Below are positions 25,921-35,150 of a stretch of 58,462 bases of DNA, in pieces. The notes under the pieces are model-generated. The model made no database searches and was not told where the DNA came from. It was given only the letters and a program-made list of their open reading frames with translations. Both the position numbers and the translations under genes were made by a program. The DNA is from Collinsella sp. Its GTDB lineage: Bacteria; Actinomycetota; Coriobacteriia; Coriobacteriales; Coriobacteriaceae. Every line of letters begins with the position of its first letter. Position 1 is the stretch's first letter. The stretch covers positions 14,535-72,996 of the forward strand of contig DXZN01000003.1 of the NCBI GenBank assembly GCA_019419645.1. The letters are read 5' to 3'.

Positions 25921-26014
25921 CTATTTAACCTGATATTGCACGGTTTTTTGACCTCGAAATGACTTGCAACTGACCGATGTTCTAACTAGCTACCAAGGGC
26001 GAAAGGAAACAGCC

Positions 26015-27241
26015 ATGAGCAAGGAAAAAGTCGTTCTCGCATATTCCGGTGGTCTTGATACATCCGTATGTGTCAAGTGGCTCCAGGACGAGAAGAATCT
26101 CGATGTCGTTTGCGTCTGCGGCAACGTGGGCCAGGAGGAGACCGGCTTGGATGCCAAGAAGCAGAAGGCGCTTGACCTGGGCGTTCTCGATTGCCAGGTG
26201 CTCGACCTGCGCGACGAGTTCTCCGATGAGTTCCTGACTAAGGCCATCGCCGCAAACTCCATGTACGAGAACAAGTACCCGCTGCTCTCCGCGCTGTCTC
26301 GCCCGCTGCTCGCCAAGAAGCTTGTCGAGGTCGCTCACGAGTTTGGCGCGACCTACGTCGCCCACGGCTGCACCGGCAAGGGTAACGACCAGGTTCGTTT
26401 TGAGGCTGCCGTCAAGGCCCTCGACCCCGAGCTTAAGGTTATCGCCCCGGTTCGCGAGTGGGATCTGAAGTGCCGTCCCGATGAGGTTGCCTATGCTCAC
26501 GCCCACAACGTGCCGGTTCCCGAGGGCGCCAACGACAACCCCTATTCCATCGACGACAACCTGTGGGGTCGCGCCATCGAGTGCGGTCACCTGGAGGATC
26601 CCTGGAACGAGCCGCTCGACGACGCCTGGGTTATGACCAAGAACCCCGAGGACACGCCGGACACCCCGACCTACACCGAGATTGAGTTTGAGGCGGGCAA
26701 GCCCGTCGCCGTCGATGGCAAGAAGATGAAACTCTCCGAGATCGTCATCGCCCTCAACAAGATTTCGGGTGACAACGGCTTTGGCCGTCTCGACCTGGTC
26801 GAGGATCGTCTGGTGGGCCTCAAGAGTCGCGAGTGCTACGAGGTTCCTGGCGCCCTGACGCTCATCACCGCCCACAAGGCGCTCGAGGACATCTGCGTCG
26901 AGGGCGACCTGCTCAAGACCAAGATTAAGCTCGAGCAGGATTGGGCCACCGCCGTGTACAACGGCCAGTGGTACAGCCCGCTCAAAAACGCGCTCGATGC
27001 CTTTATGGCCGACACCCAGAAGTTCGTGACCGGCACCGTCCGTCTGAAGTTCTTTAAGGGCAACTGCCATGTCGTCGGCCGCAAGAGCCCGTTTAGCCTG
27101 TATGACTACGGTCTGGCTACCTACGACCGCGACACTACGTTTGACGAGAAGGCCAGCGCCGGCTTTATCGAGATCGATACGCTGTCGCTCAAGACGTGGG
27201 CTAAGGTCCAGGGCCCCAGCTCTGCTGCCGCCCAGGCCTAG
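26015..27241 (+). CDS. argG: Argininosuccinate synthase
   Basis: 408 aa, full length. ATP-binding P-loop AYSGGLDTSVCVKWL at the N-terminus, GCTGKGNDQVRFE, and SIDDNLWGRAIECG are family marks. It joins citrulline and aspartate in the penultimate step of arginine synthesis. AAAGGAAA precedes ATG 26015. argH follows after 522 bases that contain a hairpin and a possible small gene. Confidence 0.97.
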   Translation: MSKEKVVLAYSGGLDTSVCVKWLQDEKNLDVVCVCGNVGQEETGLDAKKQKALDLGVLDCQVLDLRDEFSDEFLTKAIAANSMYENKYPLLSALSRPLLAKKLVEVAHEFGATYVAHGCTGKGNDQVRFEAAVKALDPELKVIAPVREWDLKCRPDEVAYAHAHNVPVPEGANDNPYSIDDNLWGRAIECGHLEDPWNEPLDDAWVMTKNPEDTPDTPTYTEIEFEAGKPVAVDGKKMKLSEIVIALNKISGDNGFGRLDLVEDRLVGLKSRECYEVPGALTLITAHKALEDICVEGDLLKTKIKLEQDWATAVYNGQWYSPLKNALDAFMADTQKFVTGTVRLKFFKGNCHVVGRKSPFSLYDYGLATYDRDTTFDEKASAGFIEIDTLSLKTWAKVQGPSSAAAQA

Positions 27242-27763
27242 CGCCTCCTTCCTTTGGTATCCGCGCGGCCCATCCGCGTGATACATAACGGGCGCATGGG
27301 GTCCCTACCTTTCGTTATGCTTGCTGACACTTCTTAACATCGGTGGCCCCTACGTTCCGCCCGCATATATGATGCCGCGTCTGCGGCTGAGTCCGAGCCC
27401 CGCCGGGGTTGTCCGGCGGGGCTCCTCCTATCAATTTGACGGCCCTGCGCCTATATATATGGGGAGTATCCATTATGTTCAATGCTATCGCGCATGCTTT
27501 ACTTGCCCTCGCGCCCGAGTTCGATGCTGCAAAGGTCGAGGACGTTCCTATGAGCCTAAAGGCCTGGATCGATGGTTCGCAGGGCAACATTCGGAGGGAG
27601 ACGTTGGGCGCCAAGTGCATGGCGCGTCACTTCTTTGCAAATTAGCTATATGGCCTCGCACATGGTGGGGAATATGCAAAACTAGCGGTTGAGAAATCGC
27701 TTTAGCGACAGGGCGCATTGCTTTGGGCGCTTGTTTTGGGATTTGATGAAAGGGGACGGTTCC
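27242..27763. other. argG-argH intergenic region
   Basis: 522 bases. It contains a GC-rich hairpin (GAGCCCCGCC / GGCGGGGCTC, about 27393-27422), a TATATATA tract at 27452-27459, one possible small gene (27475-27645), and AAAGGGGACGG just before argH, which resembles half of the GGGAC palindromes found elsewhere here. Confidence 0.6.
27475..27645 (+). CDS. Possible small protein, unknown
   Basis: 56 aa (starts MFNAIAHALLALAPEFDAAK). GGGGAG is 8 bases before the ATG. No recognised family. It ends 119 bases before argH. Composition is ordinary and the length modest, so it could be chance. Confidence 0.35.
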   Translation: MFNAIAHALLALAPEFDAAKVEDVPMSLKAWIDGSQGNIRRETLGAKCMARHFFAN

Positions 27764-29194
27764 ATGGCTCTTTGGGGCGGTCGTTTTGAGGCAGGCGTGG
27801 CCGAGGTCACGCAGGAGTTTGGCGCGTCGTTGCCGGTTGACAAACATCTCTATAAGCAGGATATCGCCGGATCTAAGGCACATGCCAAGATGCTGGCGGC
27901 CCAGGGCATTATCAGCGCCGAGGACGAGCAGGCGATTGCCGAGGGCCTGACCGGAATCGAACAGGATATCGATGCCGGCAACTTCACCTTTGATATCAAC
28001 GACGAGGACATTCATATGTCCATCGAAAGCGAGCTGACGCGTCGTATCGGCGAGGCTGGCAAGCGCTTGCATACTGGGCGTTCGCGCAACGACCAGGTGG
28101 CGACCGATACGCGCCTGGGCGTCAAGGCGCTGGCCAAGGAGCTCATGGAGGCCAATCTTGAGCTGCGCCATGTGCTGGTGGATGCGGCCAAGAAGTACGA
28201 CAAGGTGATTCTTCCGGGCTACACGCATATGCAGCACGCTCAGCCCGTGCTGCTCTCGCATCATCTGCTGGCGTATTCCTGGATGTTCGCGCGCGACTTT
28301 ACGCGCCTGAAGGCCGCCTTTGATGCCGCCGACAACTGCCCGCTGGGTGCTGCCGCGCTTGCCGGTACGAGCTATCCGCTCGATCGCCAGATGACGGCTG
28401 CCGAACTTGGCTTTGCGGGTGTGATTCCCAACTCGCTCGATGCGGTTTCCGACCGTGATTTCCTGCTCGATCTGCATTACGCCGGCTCCGTCATGGCCAT
28501 GCACCTGTCGCGTCTTTCCGAGGAGATCGTGCTGTGGTCGAGCTCCGAATTCGGCTTTATCACGCTTTCCGACTCGTATTCCACCGGCTCGTCTATCATG
28601 CCGCAGAAGAAGAACCCCGACTTTGCTGAGCTTATCCGCGGCAAGAGCGGTCGCGTGTACGGCAACCTGGTGCAGCTGCTCGTGACCATGAAGGGCCTGC
28701 CGCTTGCTTATAACAAGGACTTGCAGGAGGACAAGGAGGGTGCGCTCGATACCGCCCATACGCTCATGCAGTGCCTGTCGGTTATGGCCGGCATGATCTC
28801 GACCTGGACTGTCAACGAGGACGCCATGGCGCGCGAGTGTGGTGTGGGCCACTTGGCAGCCACTGATGCTGCCGATTACCTGGCAAAGCGCGGCCTGCCG
28901 TTCCGCGAGGCACATGCCGTGGTGGGTCATCTTGTCCTAATGTGTGAGAAGCGCGGCTGCAATCTTGAGGACCTGCCGTTTGAGGTGTTTCAGGAAGCAA
29001 GTCCGCTCTTTGAGCGCGACATTACCGAGGCACTCGACATCCCGTCGATTGTCGCCGCGCGCACGACCGAGGGTGGTACCGCCCCTGCTGCCGTTGCCGT
29101 GCAGTTGGGAAGAGCCGAGGCGCAGCTCGCGGCCGATGAGGGTGTGTTTGGCTCGTTATCCAAGGTCGTCGAGATGGGCCACGGAGCTAATTAG
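27764..29194 (+). CDS. argH: Argininosuccinate lyase
   Basis: 476 aa. Fumarase/aspartase superfamily: SIESELTRRIGEAGKRLHTGRSRNDQ region, the THMQHAQP block with catalytic His, and the flexible signature GSSIMPQKKNPD with the catalytic Ser. It splits argininosuccinate into arginine and fumarate. ATG 27764 follows AGGGGA. A terminator follows the stop. Confidence 0.97.
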   Translation: MALWGGRFEAGVAEVTQEFGASLPVDKHLYKQDIAGSKAHAKMLAAQGIISAEDEQAIAEGLTGIEQDIDAGNFTFDINDEDIHMSIESELTRRIGEAGKRLHTGRSRNDQVATDTRLGVKALAKELMEANLELRHVLVDAAKKYDKVILPGYTHMQHAQPVLLSHHLLAYSWMFARDFTRLKAAFDAADNCPLGAAALAGTSYPLDRQMTAAELGFAGVIPNSLDAVSDRDFLLDLHYAGSVMAMHLSRLSEEIVLWSSSEFGFITLSDSYSTGSSIMPQKKNPDFAELIRGKSGRVYGNLVQLLVTMKGLPLAYNKDLQEDKEGALDTAHTLMQCLSVMAGMISTWTVNEDAMARECGVGHLAATDAADYLAKRGLPFREAHAVVGHLVLMCEKRGCNLEDLPFEVFQEASPLFERDITEALDIPSIVAARTTEGGTAPAAVAVQLGRAEAQLAADEGVFGSLSKVVEMGHGAN

Positions 29195-29240
29195 CTTATT
29201 GGATGCGTCTGTCTGGTGTGTTCATCATATTTTGCCTTTA

Positions 29241-29270
29241 CGGGTGCCCGCTACGGTGGGCACCCGTTTT
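29241..29270 (+). terminator. Rho-independent terminator of argH
   Basis: Perfect CGGGTGCCC (29241-29249) / GGGCACCCG (29258-29266) stem, then TTTTG. Confidence 0.88.
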
Positions 29271-29479
29271 GTTATAGAGAAGGAAGGAGCTTGTCGAGAA
29301 CTTCTGTAGGACATTTGCGCAGGTTGTGAAGGGGGTGCGTTCACGGGCGACAATCGACCGCCCGTTCTGTTCGTTGCAGTTGAAAGTGGGACGGATGGTA
29401 CTCTAGTCGGGCTTCGAAACAGAAGTGACACATATGGAGCGCTTTAATAAATAATAACGCTTCAATAAACGGCTTTTTG

Positions 29480-29508
29480 TTTAACTGCAGCTAGAACTCT
29501 GTTACGAT
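29480..29508 (+). promoter_or_regulatory. Candidate promoter of ndk
   Basis: TTTAAC (29480-29485) and TACGAT (29503-29508) with 17-base spacing, 64 bases before the ndk ATG. Confidence 0.5.
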
Positions 29509-29571
29509 GCAGTCCAGGCGGGTGCCGGAATGGGACTTGGGCACGCGCGAACCTACTTGAAAGGCTACCTT

Positions 29572-29976
29572 ATGGCTATCGAGAAGACCTTCATCATGAT
29601 TAAGCCCGACGCCGTGCGCGATCGCAAGATCGGCGAGATCGTTGCTCGCATTGAGCGCAGCGGCCTTGTTATCGAGCGCATGGAGATGACCACGCTCGAG
29701 CGCGCTACCGTCGAGGAGCACTACGCCCATCTGGCCGACAAGCCCTTCTTTGGCGGTCTCTGCGACTTTATGACGAGCGGTCCGGTCGTCAAGATGGTCG
29801 TTTCCGGCCTCTCCGCTGTCTCCAAGATGCGCACCCTTATGGGCGCCACCAACCCGCTTGATGCTGCCCCCGGCACCATTCGCGGCGACTTTGCTGTCGA
29901 TGTCAACGCCAACGTGATCCACGGCTCCGACTGCCTGGAGAACGCCGAGATCGAGATCAAGCGCTTTTTTGGCTAA
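29572..29976 (+). CDS. ndk: Nucleoside diphosphate kinase
   Basis: 134 aa, typical size. KTFIMIKPDAV at the N-terminus, and the phospho-histidine in NVIHGSDCLENAEIEIKRFF. It balances NTP pools by transferring the gamma phosphate through the active-site His. Monocistronic between its own promoter and terminator. Confidence 0.96.
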   Translation: MAIEKTFIMIKPDAVRDRKIGEIVARIERSGLVIERMEMTTLERATVEEHYAHLADKPFFGGLCDFMTSGPVVKMVVSGLSAVSKMRTLMGATNPLDAAPGTIRGDFAVDVNANVIHGSDCLENAEIEIKRFFG

Positions 29977-30014
29977 ACCAGCTTTGACTCCTTAAAGCTG
30001 TTAGCGTGTGGCTT

Positions 30015-30049
30015 GGGCGCCGCGGAACTTCATCCGCGGCGCCCTTTTT
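30015..30049 (+). terminator. Rho-independent terminator of ndk
   Basis: GGGCGCCGCGGA (30015-30026) / TCCGCGGCGCCC (30033-30044), perfect 12 bp, then TTTTTA. Confidence 0.9.
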
Positions 30050-30091
30050 ATTCCAGTAGACTTTTGGTAAACCCCCACAAATCTACTAAAG

Positions 30092-30126
30092 AGCCCCCGT
30101 CCGGATGTTTCTTCCGGGCGGGGGCT
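30092..30126 (-). terminator. Hairpin terminator of rpiB
   Basis: AGCCCCCGTCCGG / CCGGGCGGGGGCT with a 9-base loop and one T-G wobble. It lies 31 bases past the rpiB stop; the minus-strand T-run is weak (TCTTTAG). Confidence 0.6.
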
Positions 30127-30156
30127 GGCGTTAGCGTCGTATGGCTTTGTGAATCT

Positions 30157-30624
30157 TTAGGCCTCGTCGACGATCTTAAGGCCGCGCGTGTGGTCGATCT
30201 CGTTGAGGAGGTTAACGCGACGCTCGTGACGGCCGCCCTCAAACTCGGCGTCGAGCCACTCGTCGACGATCATCTTGGCGAGCTCGGAGCCAACGACGCG
30301 GGCGCCAAAGGCGAGCACGTTGGTGTTGTTGTGCATGCGCGAGAGCTTGGCGCTGAAGGGCTCGGAGCACACGACGGCGCGTACGCCCTCGACCTTGTTG
30401 GCAGCCAGGCTGATCCCGACGCCGGTGCCGCAGATCAGGATACCCAGGTCAACGTCGCCGTTGGCAACGGCCTTGCCCACTTTGTAACCGGCGATGGGGT
30501 AGTCGAAGCTCTCGGAGGTGTCGGTGCCAAAGTTCACGACCTCGCAGCCGCGTTCCTTCAGGTGCTCGGAAATGATGTTCTTGAGCTCGACGGCGGCGTG
30601 GTCGTTACCGATACCGATCTTCAT
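30157..30624 (-). CDS. rpiB: Ribose-5-phosphate isomerase B (RpiB/LacAB family)
   Basis: 155 aa. GNDHAAVELK at the N-terminus, catalytic Cys in LICGTGVGIS, and SRMHNNTNVLAFG with the conserved His and Asn. Interconverts ribulose-5-P and ribose-5-P. ATG 30624 has an upstream GAGAGGAACC site. A related allose-phosphate isomerase role cannot be excluded. Confidence 0.93.
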   Translation of the reverse strand: MKIGIGNDHAAVELKNIISEHLKERGCEVVNFGTDTSESFDYPIAGYKVGKAVANGDVDLGILICGTGVGISLAANKVEGVRAVVCSEPFSAKLSRMHNNTNVLAFGARVVGSELAKMIVDEWLDAEFEGGRHERRVNLLNEIDHTRGLKIVDEA

Positions 30625-30894
30625 GGATGGTTCCTCTCTGGTCTGTGCGGCGCAAATGCTAAAGGTGTTTACCGCGTTCGACTGCATGATAGCGCGACTT
30701 TTGCGTAAACGCTCGGGCGTTTTTTGGTCAAACGCTTTAGCAGGCAACAAGACCGGCCTCTCATGAATAATGCCGCCAATTTGTGCTTGAGCGCCGTCCG
30801 CCGGAACCGTGGTTGCGGTTTTTGATGCATTGTTATCAAATAAAGGAGCCAACTATTTTGAGAGTCCAGCCCGTTATGCAAGCAGGAGATACCT

Positions 30895-32214
30895 ATGCCT
30901 ACCGATTCCATCCGTGATGCCGCGTTTTGCGATGTTTTGAACCGCGAGCTTGTCTGTGCACTCGGCTGCACCGAGCCCATTGCCGTTGCCTATGCAGCGG
31001 CGCTGGCGAGCCAGACGCTCGGTTGCGAACCCGATCATATGGATGTTGCCTGCTCGGGCAACATTATCAAGAACGTTAAGAGCGTGACCGTGCCCAACTC
31101 GGGCGGTATGCACGGTATTGAAGCCGCGGCCGTGCTGGGTGCCGTGGGCGGCGACGCTAAGAGCGCGCTCGAGGTGCTCGAGAGCGTTAACGATGAAGAC
31201 CGCGCTCGCGTGGCCGAGCTCCTCGCCGACGCCGGCTACTGCGATGTGTCGCTTGTCGAGGGTGTGCCCAACCTCTACATCAAGGTGACTGCGACGTCCG
31301 GGGGCCATACCGCGGTCGTCGAGATTACCGATCACCACACTAATGTCACGTGCCATACGCTCGATGGTATTCCGGTATGCGGCAAGTCGGCGGGGGAGTG
31401 CGCCGCCTGCGCCGAGCGCGTGGTGGCCGAGCGTGCGGCAGATAACGCCGATACGCCCATGTCCATTGATTCCATCATCGACTTTATCGAGGACGGTGAC
31501 ATTGAGGGCGCCCGCGCTGCCGTTGAGCGTCAGATTGAGCTGAATGGCGCAATCAGTGCCGAGGGCCTTGCGCACGCTTGGGGCGCCGAGGTGGGTCGTA
31601 CGCTGCTGGGTGCTCGTGCCGATGACGTCGCCTGCCGTGCCCGTGCCCGTGCGGCCGCCGGGTCCGACGCCCGCATGAACGGTTGCGCGCTGCCGGTCGC
31701 CATTGTGTGCGGCTCGGGCAATCAGGGCATTACCTGCGCACTGCCCGTCATGGAGTATGCCGAGTACCTGCGCTGCGACCACGAGCGCCTGGTGCGTGCC
31801 GTGATGCTGTCCGATCTCATTGCCGTGCATATCAAGAGCTACATTGGTGCGCTCTCGGCGTTTTGCGGCGCTATTTGCGCTGCGTGCGGTGCCGGTGCCG
31901 CGATTACCTGGCTGTGCGGTGGCACGCGCGAGCAAATCGGTGCGACGGTCTCCAATACGCGCGGCAATGTGGGCGGCATCGTGTGCGATGGCGCCAAGGC
32001 GAGCTGTGCCGCCAAGATCTCGGCTGCCGTCGATGCAGCGATCCTGGGCCATGATATGGCCATGCAGGGTCGCGGCTTCCGCGCCGGCGAGGGCCTGATC
32101 CAAGATACCGTTGAGCAGACAATCGCCAGTATGGGCTACGTAGGCCGTGTGGGCATGAAAGATACCGACGTCGAGATCCTCAACATCATGATCGGCAAAA
32201 CCCAAGTGTGCTAG
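30895..32214 (+). CDS. cyuA: L-cysteine desulfidase CyuA (UPF0597/YhaM family)
   Basis: 439 aa. Family marks: LGCTEPIAVAYAAA at the N-terminus (also seen in L-serine dehydratase alpha), CSGNIIKNVKSVTVPNSGG, GSGNQGITCALPV, and the Cys-rich GALSAFCGAICAACGAG stretch that holds the 4Fe-4S cluster. It breaks L-cysteine to pyruvate, ammonia and H2S under anaerobiosis. Its TAG shares the bases CTAG with the stop of the convergent HAD gene. Confidence 0.93.
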   Translation: MPTDSIRDAAFCDVLNRELVCALGCTEPIAVAYAAALASQTLGCEPDHMDVACSGNIIKNVKSVTVPNSGGMHGIEAAAVLGAVGGDAKSALEVLESVNDEDRARVAELLADAGYCDVSLVEGVPNLYIKVTATSGGHTAVVEITDHHTNVTCHTLDGIPVCGKSAGECAACAERVVAERAADNADTPMSIDSIIDFIEDGDIEGARAAVERQIELNGAISAEGLAHAWGAEVGRTLLGARADDVACRARARAAAGSDARMNGCALPVAIVCGSGNQGITCALPVMEYAEYLRCDHERLVRAVMLSDLIAVHIKSYIGALSAFCGAICAACGAGAAITWLCGGTREQIGATVSNTRGNVGGIVCDGAKASCAAKISAAVDAAILGHDMAMQGRGFRAGEGLIQDTVEQTIASMGYVGRVGMKDTDVEILNIMIGKTQVC

Positions 32215-32969
32215 GACAGTTCGTCGGCTACTTGGTGCTCGTAGAAGGCCTCTACTACGGCGTTAAAGTCGCGGGCGAAGCCTTCCATGGTTCCGCGCCA
32301 GGTGACTCGGTTGGGCTTGCCCTGGCCTACATAGGCAGTCTGAATGCCGCAGGCGGGGCTAGGGAAGTCGCGTTTGGGATCGTTGCCCACCATAAGGACC
32401 TCGTGCGGTTCGAGCCCCATCACCTGAAGCTGCTCTAGATAGTAGGTGGCATCAGGCTTGCAGCGGGTGGCGTTTCCCATGTGCGTGACGAGCTCAAAGG
32501 GGGCGTCGGCCAGGTCGCCCCAACCCATGCGGCACTCGATGGCCCCCTGCGGAAAGCTGGGGTTGGTAAAGAGCGCGCAGCGCAGCCCTGCGCCCTGTAC
32601 GGCCTGGAGCGCGGCGTGTGCGCCCGGCATGGCATGGGCGTTGATGAGTTCGTCATTCTTGTACGGAAGAACTTCGCGGTCGTAGTAGGTAAACGCCTCG
32701 TAGATAAGTGGGTCCGAGAGGCAAATCCCGCATCGGCGCTCGACCTCTTCTTGGTAAAACTCAAGATTGGTGCGGTTGTCCGTGCCGCTGCGGCGATTGG
32801 CGTTGAGGTCGACCAGGATGGTGCCGAGGCGTGCCATCGTGCCACCGCGGCTGCGGCGCCCGATATCCGCGAGCATCGAAGAGACATCCTTAAAATAGCG
32901 AAGGATGAACGCGTTGAGGTTGATGCTAAGAAGCGTTTCGTCCATATCGAAAACGACTGCTTTGAGCAC
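32211..32969 (-). CDS. HAD-family hydrolase (YjjG/Gph-like), GTG start
   Basis: 252 aa. Motif I VVFDMDETLLS, motif II CALFTNPSF, and motifs III/IV around CKPDATYY and MVGNDPKRDF. The cap domain is inserted after motif I (C1 type). The start is taken as GTG 32969 because AAAGGTG precedes it and motif I follows almost at once; the upstream in-frame extension has no family similarity. Substrate unknown. Confidence 0.88.
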   Translation of the reverse strand: MLKAVVFDMDETLLSINLNAFILRYFKDVSSMLADIGRRSRGGTMARLGTILVDLNANRRSGTDNRTNLEFYQEEVERRCGICLSDPLIYEAFTYYDREVLPYKNDELINAHAMPGAHAALQAVQGAGLRCALFTNPSFPQGAIECRMGWGDLADAPFELVTHMGNATRCKPDATYYLEQLQVMGLEPHEVLMVGNDPKRDFPSPACGIQTAYVGQGKPNRVTWRGTMEGFARDFNAVVEAFYEHQVADELS

Positions 32970-33284
32970 GCGGGCACCTTTCTCGAAAAATCGATCTAGA
33001 ATCGTTGGCTCCGGATACTTTACCCCAAAGCCGAATGCCTGGCTGGTTATCGTCAAGTTGCGGAGACGTGTGTTCATAAGATTACGAAAAAGTCTCCACA
33101 CGAGTAAAAAATCGCAGTTCACGCTTGAAATCGAACTCATTTCCCCGTAACCTATACGAACGTGATTGCATAAGCGTCACATTAGTATCTGTCGGCTCCC
33201 GAGTGTTCCTAAACGTTGTGTGCTTGTCGCACCCTTCTGTAGGTCCTAGCAATCGGGGCCCCGTAGTTCGAAAGGGGTCCACCT
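32970..33284. other. HAD-rpsA divergent intergenic region
   Basis: 315 bases, AT-richer than the flanks, presumably holding both promoters and the rpsA leader. The right end contains the SD-sequestering hairpin listed next. No other gene seen. Confidence 0.6.
33257..33279 (+). promoter_or_regulatory. Hairpin masking the rpsA ribosome-binding site
   Basis: GGCCCC (33257-33262) can pair with GGGGTC (33274-33279), which is the rpsA Shine-Dalgarno AAAGGGG, 5 bases before the TTG start. This would allow translational feedback by S1. Confidence 0.5.
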
Positions 33285-34451
33285 TTGAGTGAGATTCAGA
33301 ACTCGTCCATTTTCTCTCTTGACGATGTCAACGAGGAGGAGATGAACAACCTCATCGACGGTACGATTACCGACTTTGATGAGGGCGATCTCGTTAACGG
33401 CACTGTCGTTAAGATCGAGCATGACGAGGTGCTCGTTGACATCGGATTCAAGTCCGAGGGCGTTATCCCGGTCCGCGAGCTGTCCATCCGCAAGGACGCT
33501 AACCCTGCAGACATCGTTGCACTCGGTGATCCCATCGAGGCTCTGGTTCTCCAGAAGGAGGACAAGGACGGTCGTCTGGTCCTGTCCAAGAAGCGTGCCG
33601 AGTACGAGCGTGCTTGGAACCGCATCGAGGAGAAGTTCAACTCCGGCGAGAATGTCGAGGGCGAGGTTATCGAGGTTGTCAAGGGCGGCCTGATCCTCGA
33701 CATCGGCCTGCGTGGCTTCCTGCCCGCTTCCCTCGTCGACCTCCGTCGCGTCAAGGACCTCACCTCCTACATGGGCACCCGCATCGAGGCTCGCGTCATC
33801 GAGATGGACCGCAACCGCAACAACGTCGTCCTCTCCCGTCGCGTCGTGCTCGAGGAGTCCCGTAAGGCCGAGCGTTCCGAGATCCTGTCCAAGCTCAAGT
33901 CTGGCATGCGTCTCCAGGGCACCGTTTCCTCCATCGTCGACTTCGGCGCCTTCGTCGACCTCGGCGGTATCGACGGCCTCATCCACATCTCCGAGCTCTC
34001 CTGGAACCACGTCAACCATCCTTCCGAGGTTGTCAAGGTCGGCCAGGAGGTCGAGGTCGAGGTTCTCGACGTCGATCTCAACCGCGAGCGCATCTCCCTG
34101 GGTCTCAAGCAGACCACCGAGGATCCGTGGCGCGCACTGGTCAAGAAGTACCCCGTCGGCGCTATCGTCGAGGGCACTGTGACCAAGCTTGTCCCGTTCG
34201 GCGCTTTCGTCGACCTGGGCGAGGGCATCGAGGGCCTGGTGCACATCTCCGAGATGGCCAACAAGCACGTCGATCAGCCTTCTCAGGTCACCCACGTGGG
34301 CGACAAGGTTCAGGTCAAGGTCATGGAGATCGATCTCGACCGTCGTCGTATCTCCCTGTCCATGAAGTCTGCTGCTGAGACTCTGGGCGTCGAGATCGAG
34401 GTTACCCCGCTGCCTTCCGAGAAGAAGGACGAGGAGACTGACGCCGAGTAA
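33285..34451 (+). CDS. rpsA: 30S ribosomal protein S1, TTG start
   Basis: 388 aa with four S1 RNA-binding domains starting at about residues 33, 120, 205 and 292; the repeated DFGAFVDLGG..GLIHISEL and PFGAFVDLGEGIEGLVHISEM units are the last two. The acidic N-terminus (LDDVNEEEMNNLIDG) is ribosome-binding in type. Four-domain S1 is usual in Gram-positive and actinobacterial lineages, against six in E. coli. TTG 33285 is used because AAAGGGG lies 7 bases upstream and no other start precedes domain 1. Confidence 0.95.
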   Translation: MSEIQNSSIFSLDDVNEEEMNNLIDGTITDFDEGDLVNGTVVKIEHDEVLVDIGFKSEGVIPVRELSIRKDANPADIVALGDPIEALVLQKEDKDGRLVLSKKRAEYERAWNRIEEKFNSGENVEGEVIEVVKGGLILDIGLRGFLPASLVDLRRVKDLTSYMGTRIEARVIEMDRNRNNVVLSRRVVLEESRKAERSEILSKLKSGMRLQGTVSSIVDFGAFVDLGGIDGLIHISELSWNHVNHPSEVVKVGQEVEVEVLDVDLNRERISLGLKQTTEDPWRALVKKYPVGAIVEGTVTKLVPFGAFVDLGEGIEGLVHISEMANKHVDQPSQVTHVGDKVQVKVMEIDLDRRRISLSMKSAAETLGVEIEVTPLPSEKKDEETDAE

Positions 34452-34775
34452 TTCGGTTTGACGATCACTTGTTTTAAGGGATCCGTCCGTAATGGACGGG
34501 TCCCTTTTTGCATTTGGCGCCGAGATGCGCAATGCTGCCGGGCTGTCCACAGGCTATTGGATTGTCGGTGCATGAAAAAAGCCGACATCCCGCCTCGGGG
34601 AGGAGGCGGGAACACACCGAGTAGACGGAGGGGTGCGGAGCGCGGTCGCGTCTCGACTGACGACGTTGCCCATCGACAGGACCATTGTAGCGCATGGCGG
34701 TTCTTGGTTTATCGTGTCGAGCGTTTGCGTTGTGCCATTGCCTGCGGCAACGGTGTGTTACACTTTTGCACTGCT
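34452..34775. other. rpsA-rnpB intergenic region
   Basis: 324 bases. It has the rpsA terminator, then a CCCGCCTC/GAGGCGGG hairpin (about 34590-34611) followed on the minus strand by TTTTTT, i.e. a terminator-like structure with no minus-strand gene in front of it. The right end must carry the rnpB promoter (TACACT at about 34759). Confidence 0.55.
34476..34509 (+). terminator. Rho-independent terminator of rpsA
   Basis: AAGGGATCCGTCC / GGACGGGTCCCTT stem with loop GTAAT and TTTTTG. Confidence 0.9.
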
Positions 34776-35131
34776 GAGTGGGCCAGACGGTCGCGCGATG
34801 TGCTGCTTGCAGTACGCGTGAGGAAAGTCCGGGCTCCAGAGGGCGGGATGCCGGCTAACGGCCGGGCGGAGTGATCCGACGGAAAGCGCCGCAGAAAAGA
34901 AGACTCCCACCTGCGCCGCAAGGCGTAAAGGGAAAAGCTGAAACGGTGGTGTAAGAGACCACCAGCGTCGTGGCAACACGGCGGCTTGGCAAGCCCCATC
35001 CGGAGCAAGCGCGAATAGGAACGCTATGGGCCGGCCCGGTCCGCGTTCGGGTAGCGTGCGTGGAGCTGCACGGTAACGTGCAGACAAGATAAATGACCGT
35101 TCACGACAGAACCCGGCTTATCGGCCCACTC
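34776..35131 (+). ncRNA. rnpB: RNase P RNA, bacterial type A
   Basis: Terminal P1 strands GAGTGGGCC (34776-34784) and GGCCCACTC (35123-35131) pair. Universal core blocks are visible: GAGGAAAGTCCGGGCTCC (CRI), GGGTGCC-like P10/11 elements with GGAAACGC-type joints, ACGGTAACGTGCAGACAAGATAAATGACC regions, and ACAGAACCCGGCTTATCGGCC (CRV). It processes the 5' ends of tRNA precursors. The total of about 356 nt fits type A. Confidence 0.96.
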
Positions 35132-35150
35132 GGCACTTTGTTGACGCTGC

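Larger units (their letters stand above)
29195..29571. other. argH-ndk intergenic region
   Basis: 377 bases with the argH terminator at its left end and an ndk promoter near its right end. Between them I see no gene or recognised RNA. Confidence 0.6.

Noticed and set aside
25640..26014. T-box element upstream of argG
   Set aside because: The AGGGTGGNACCGCG T-box sequence is absent; the leader-peptide layout fits better.
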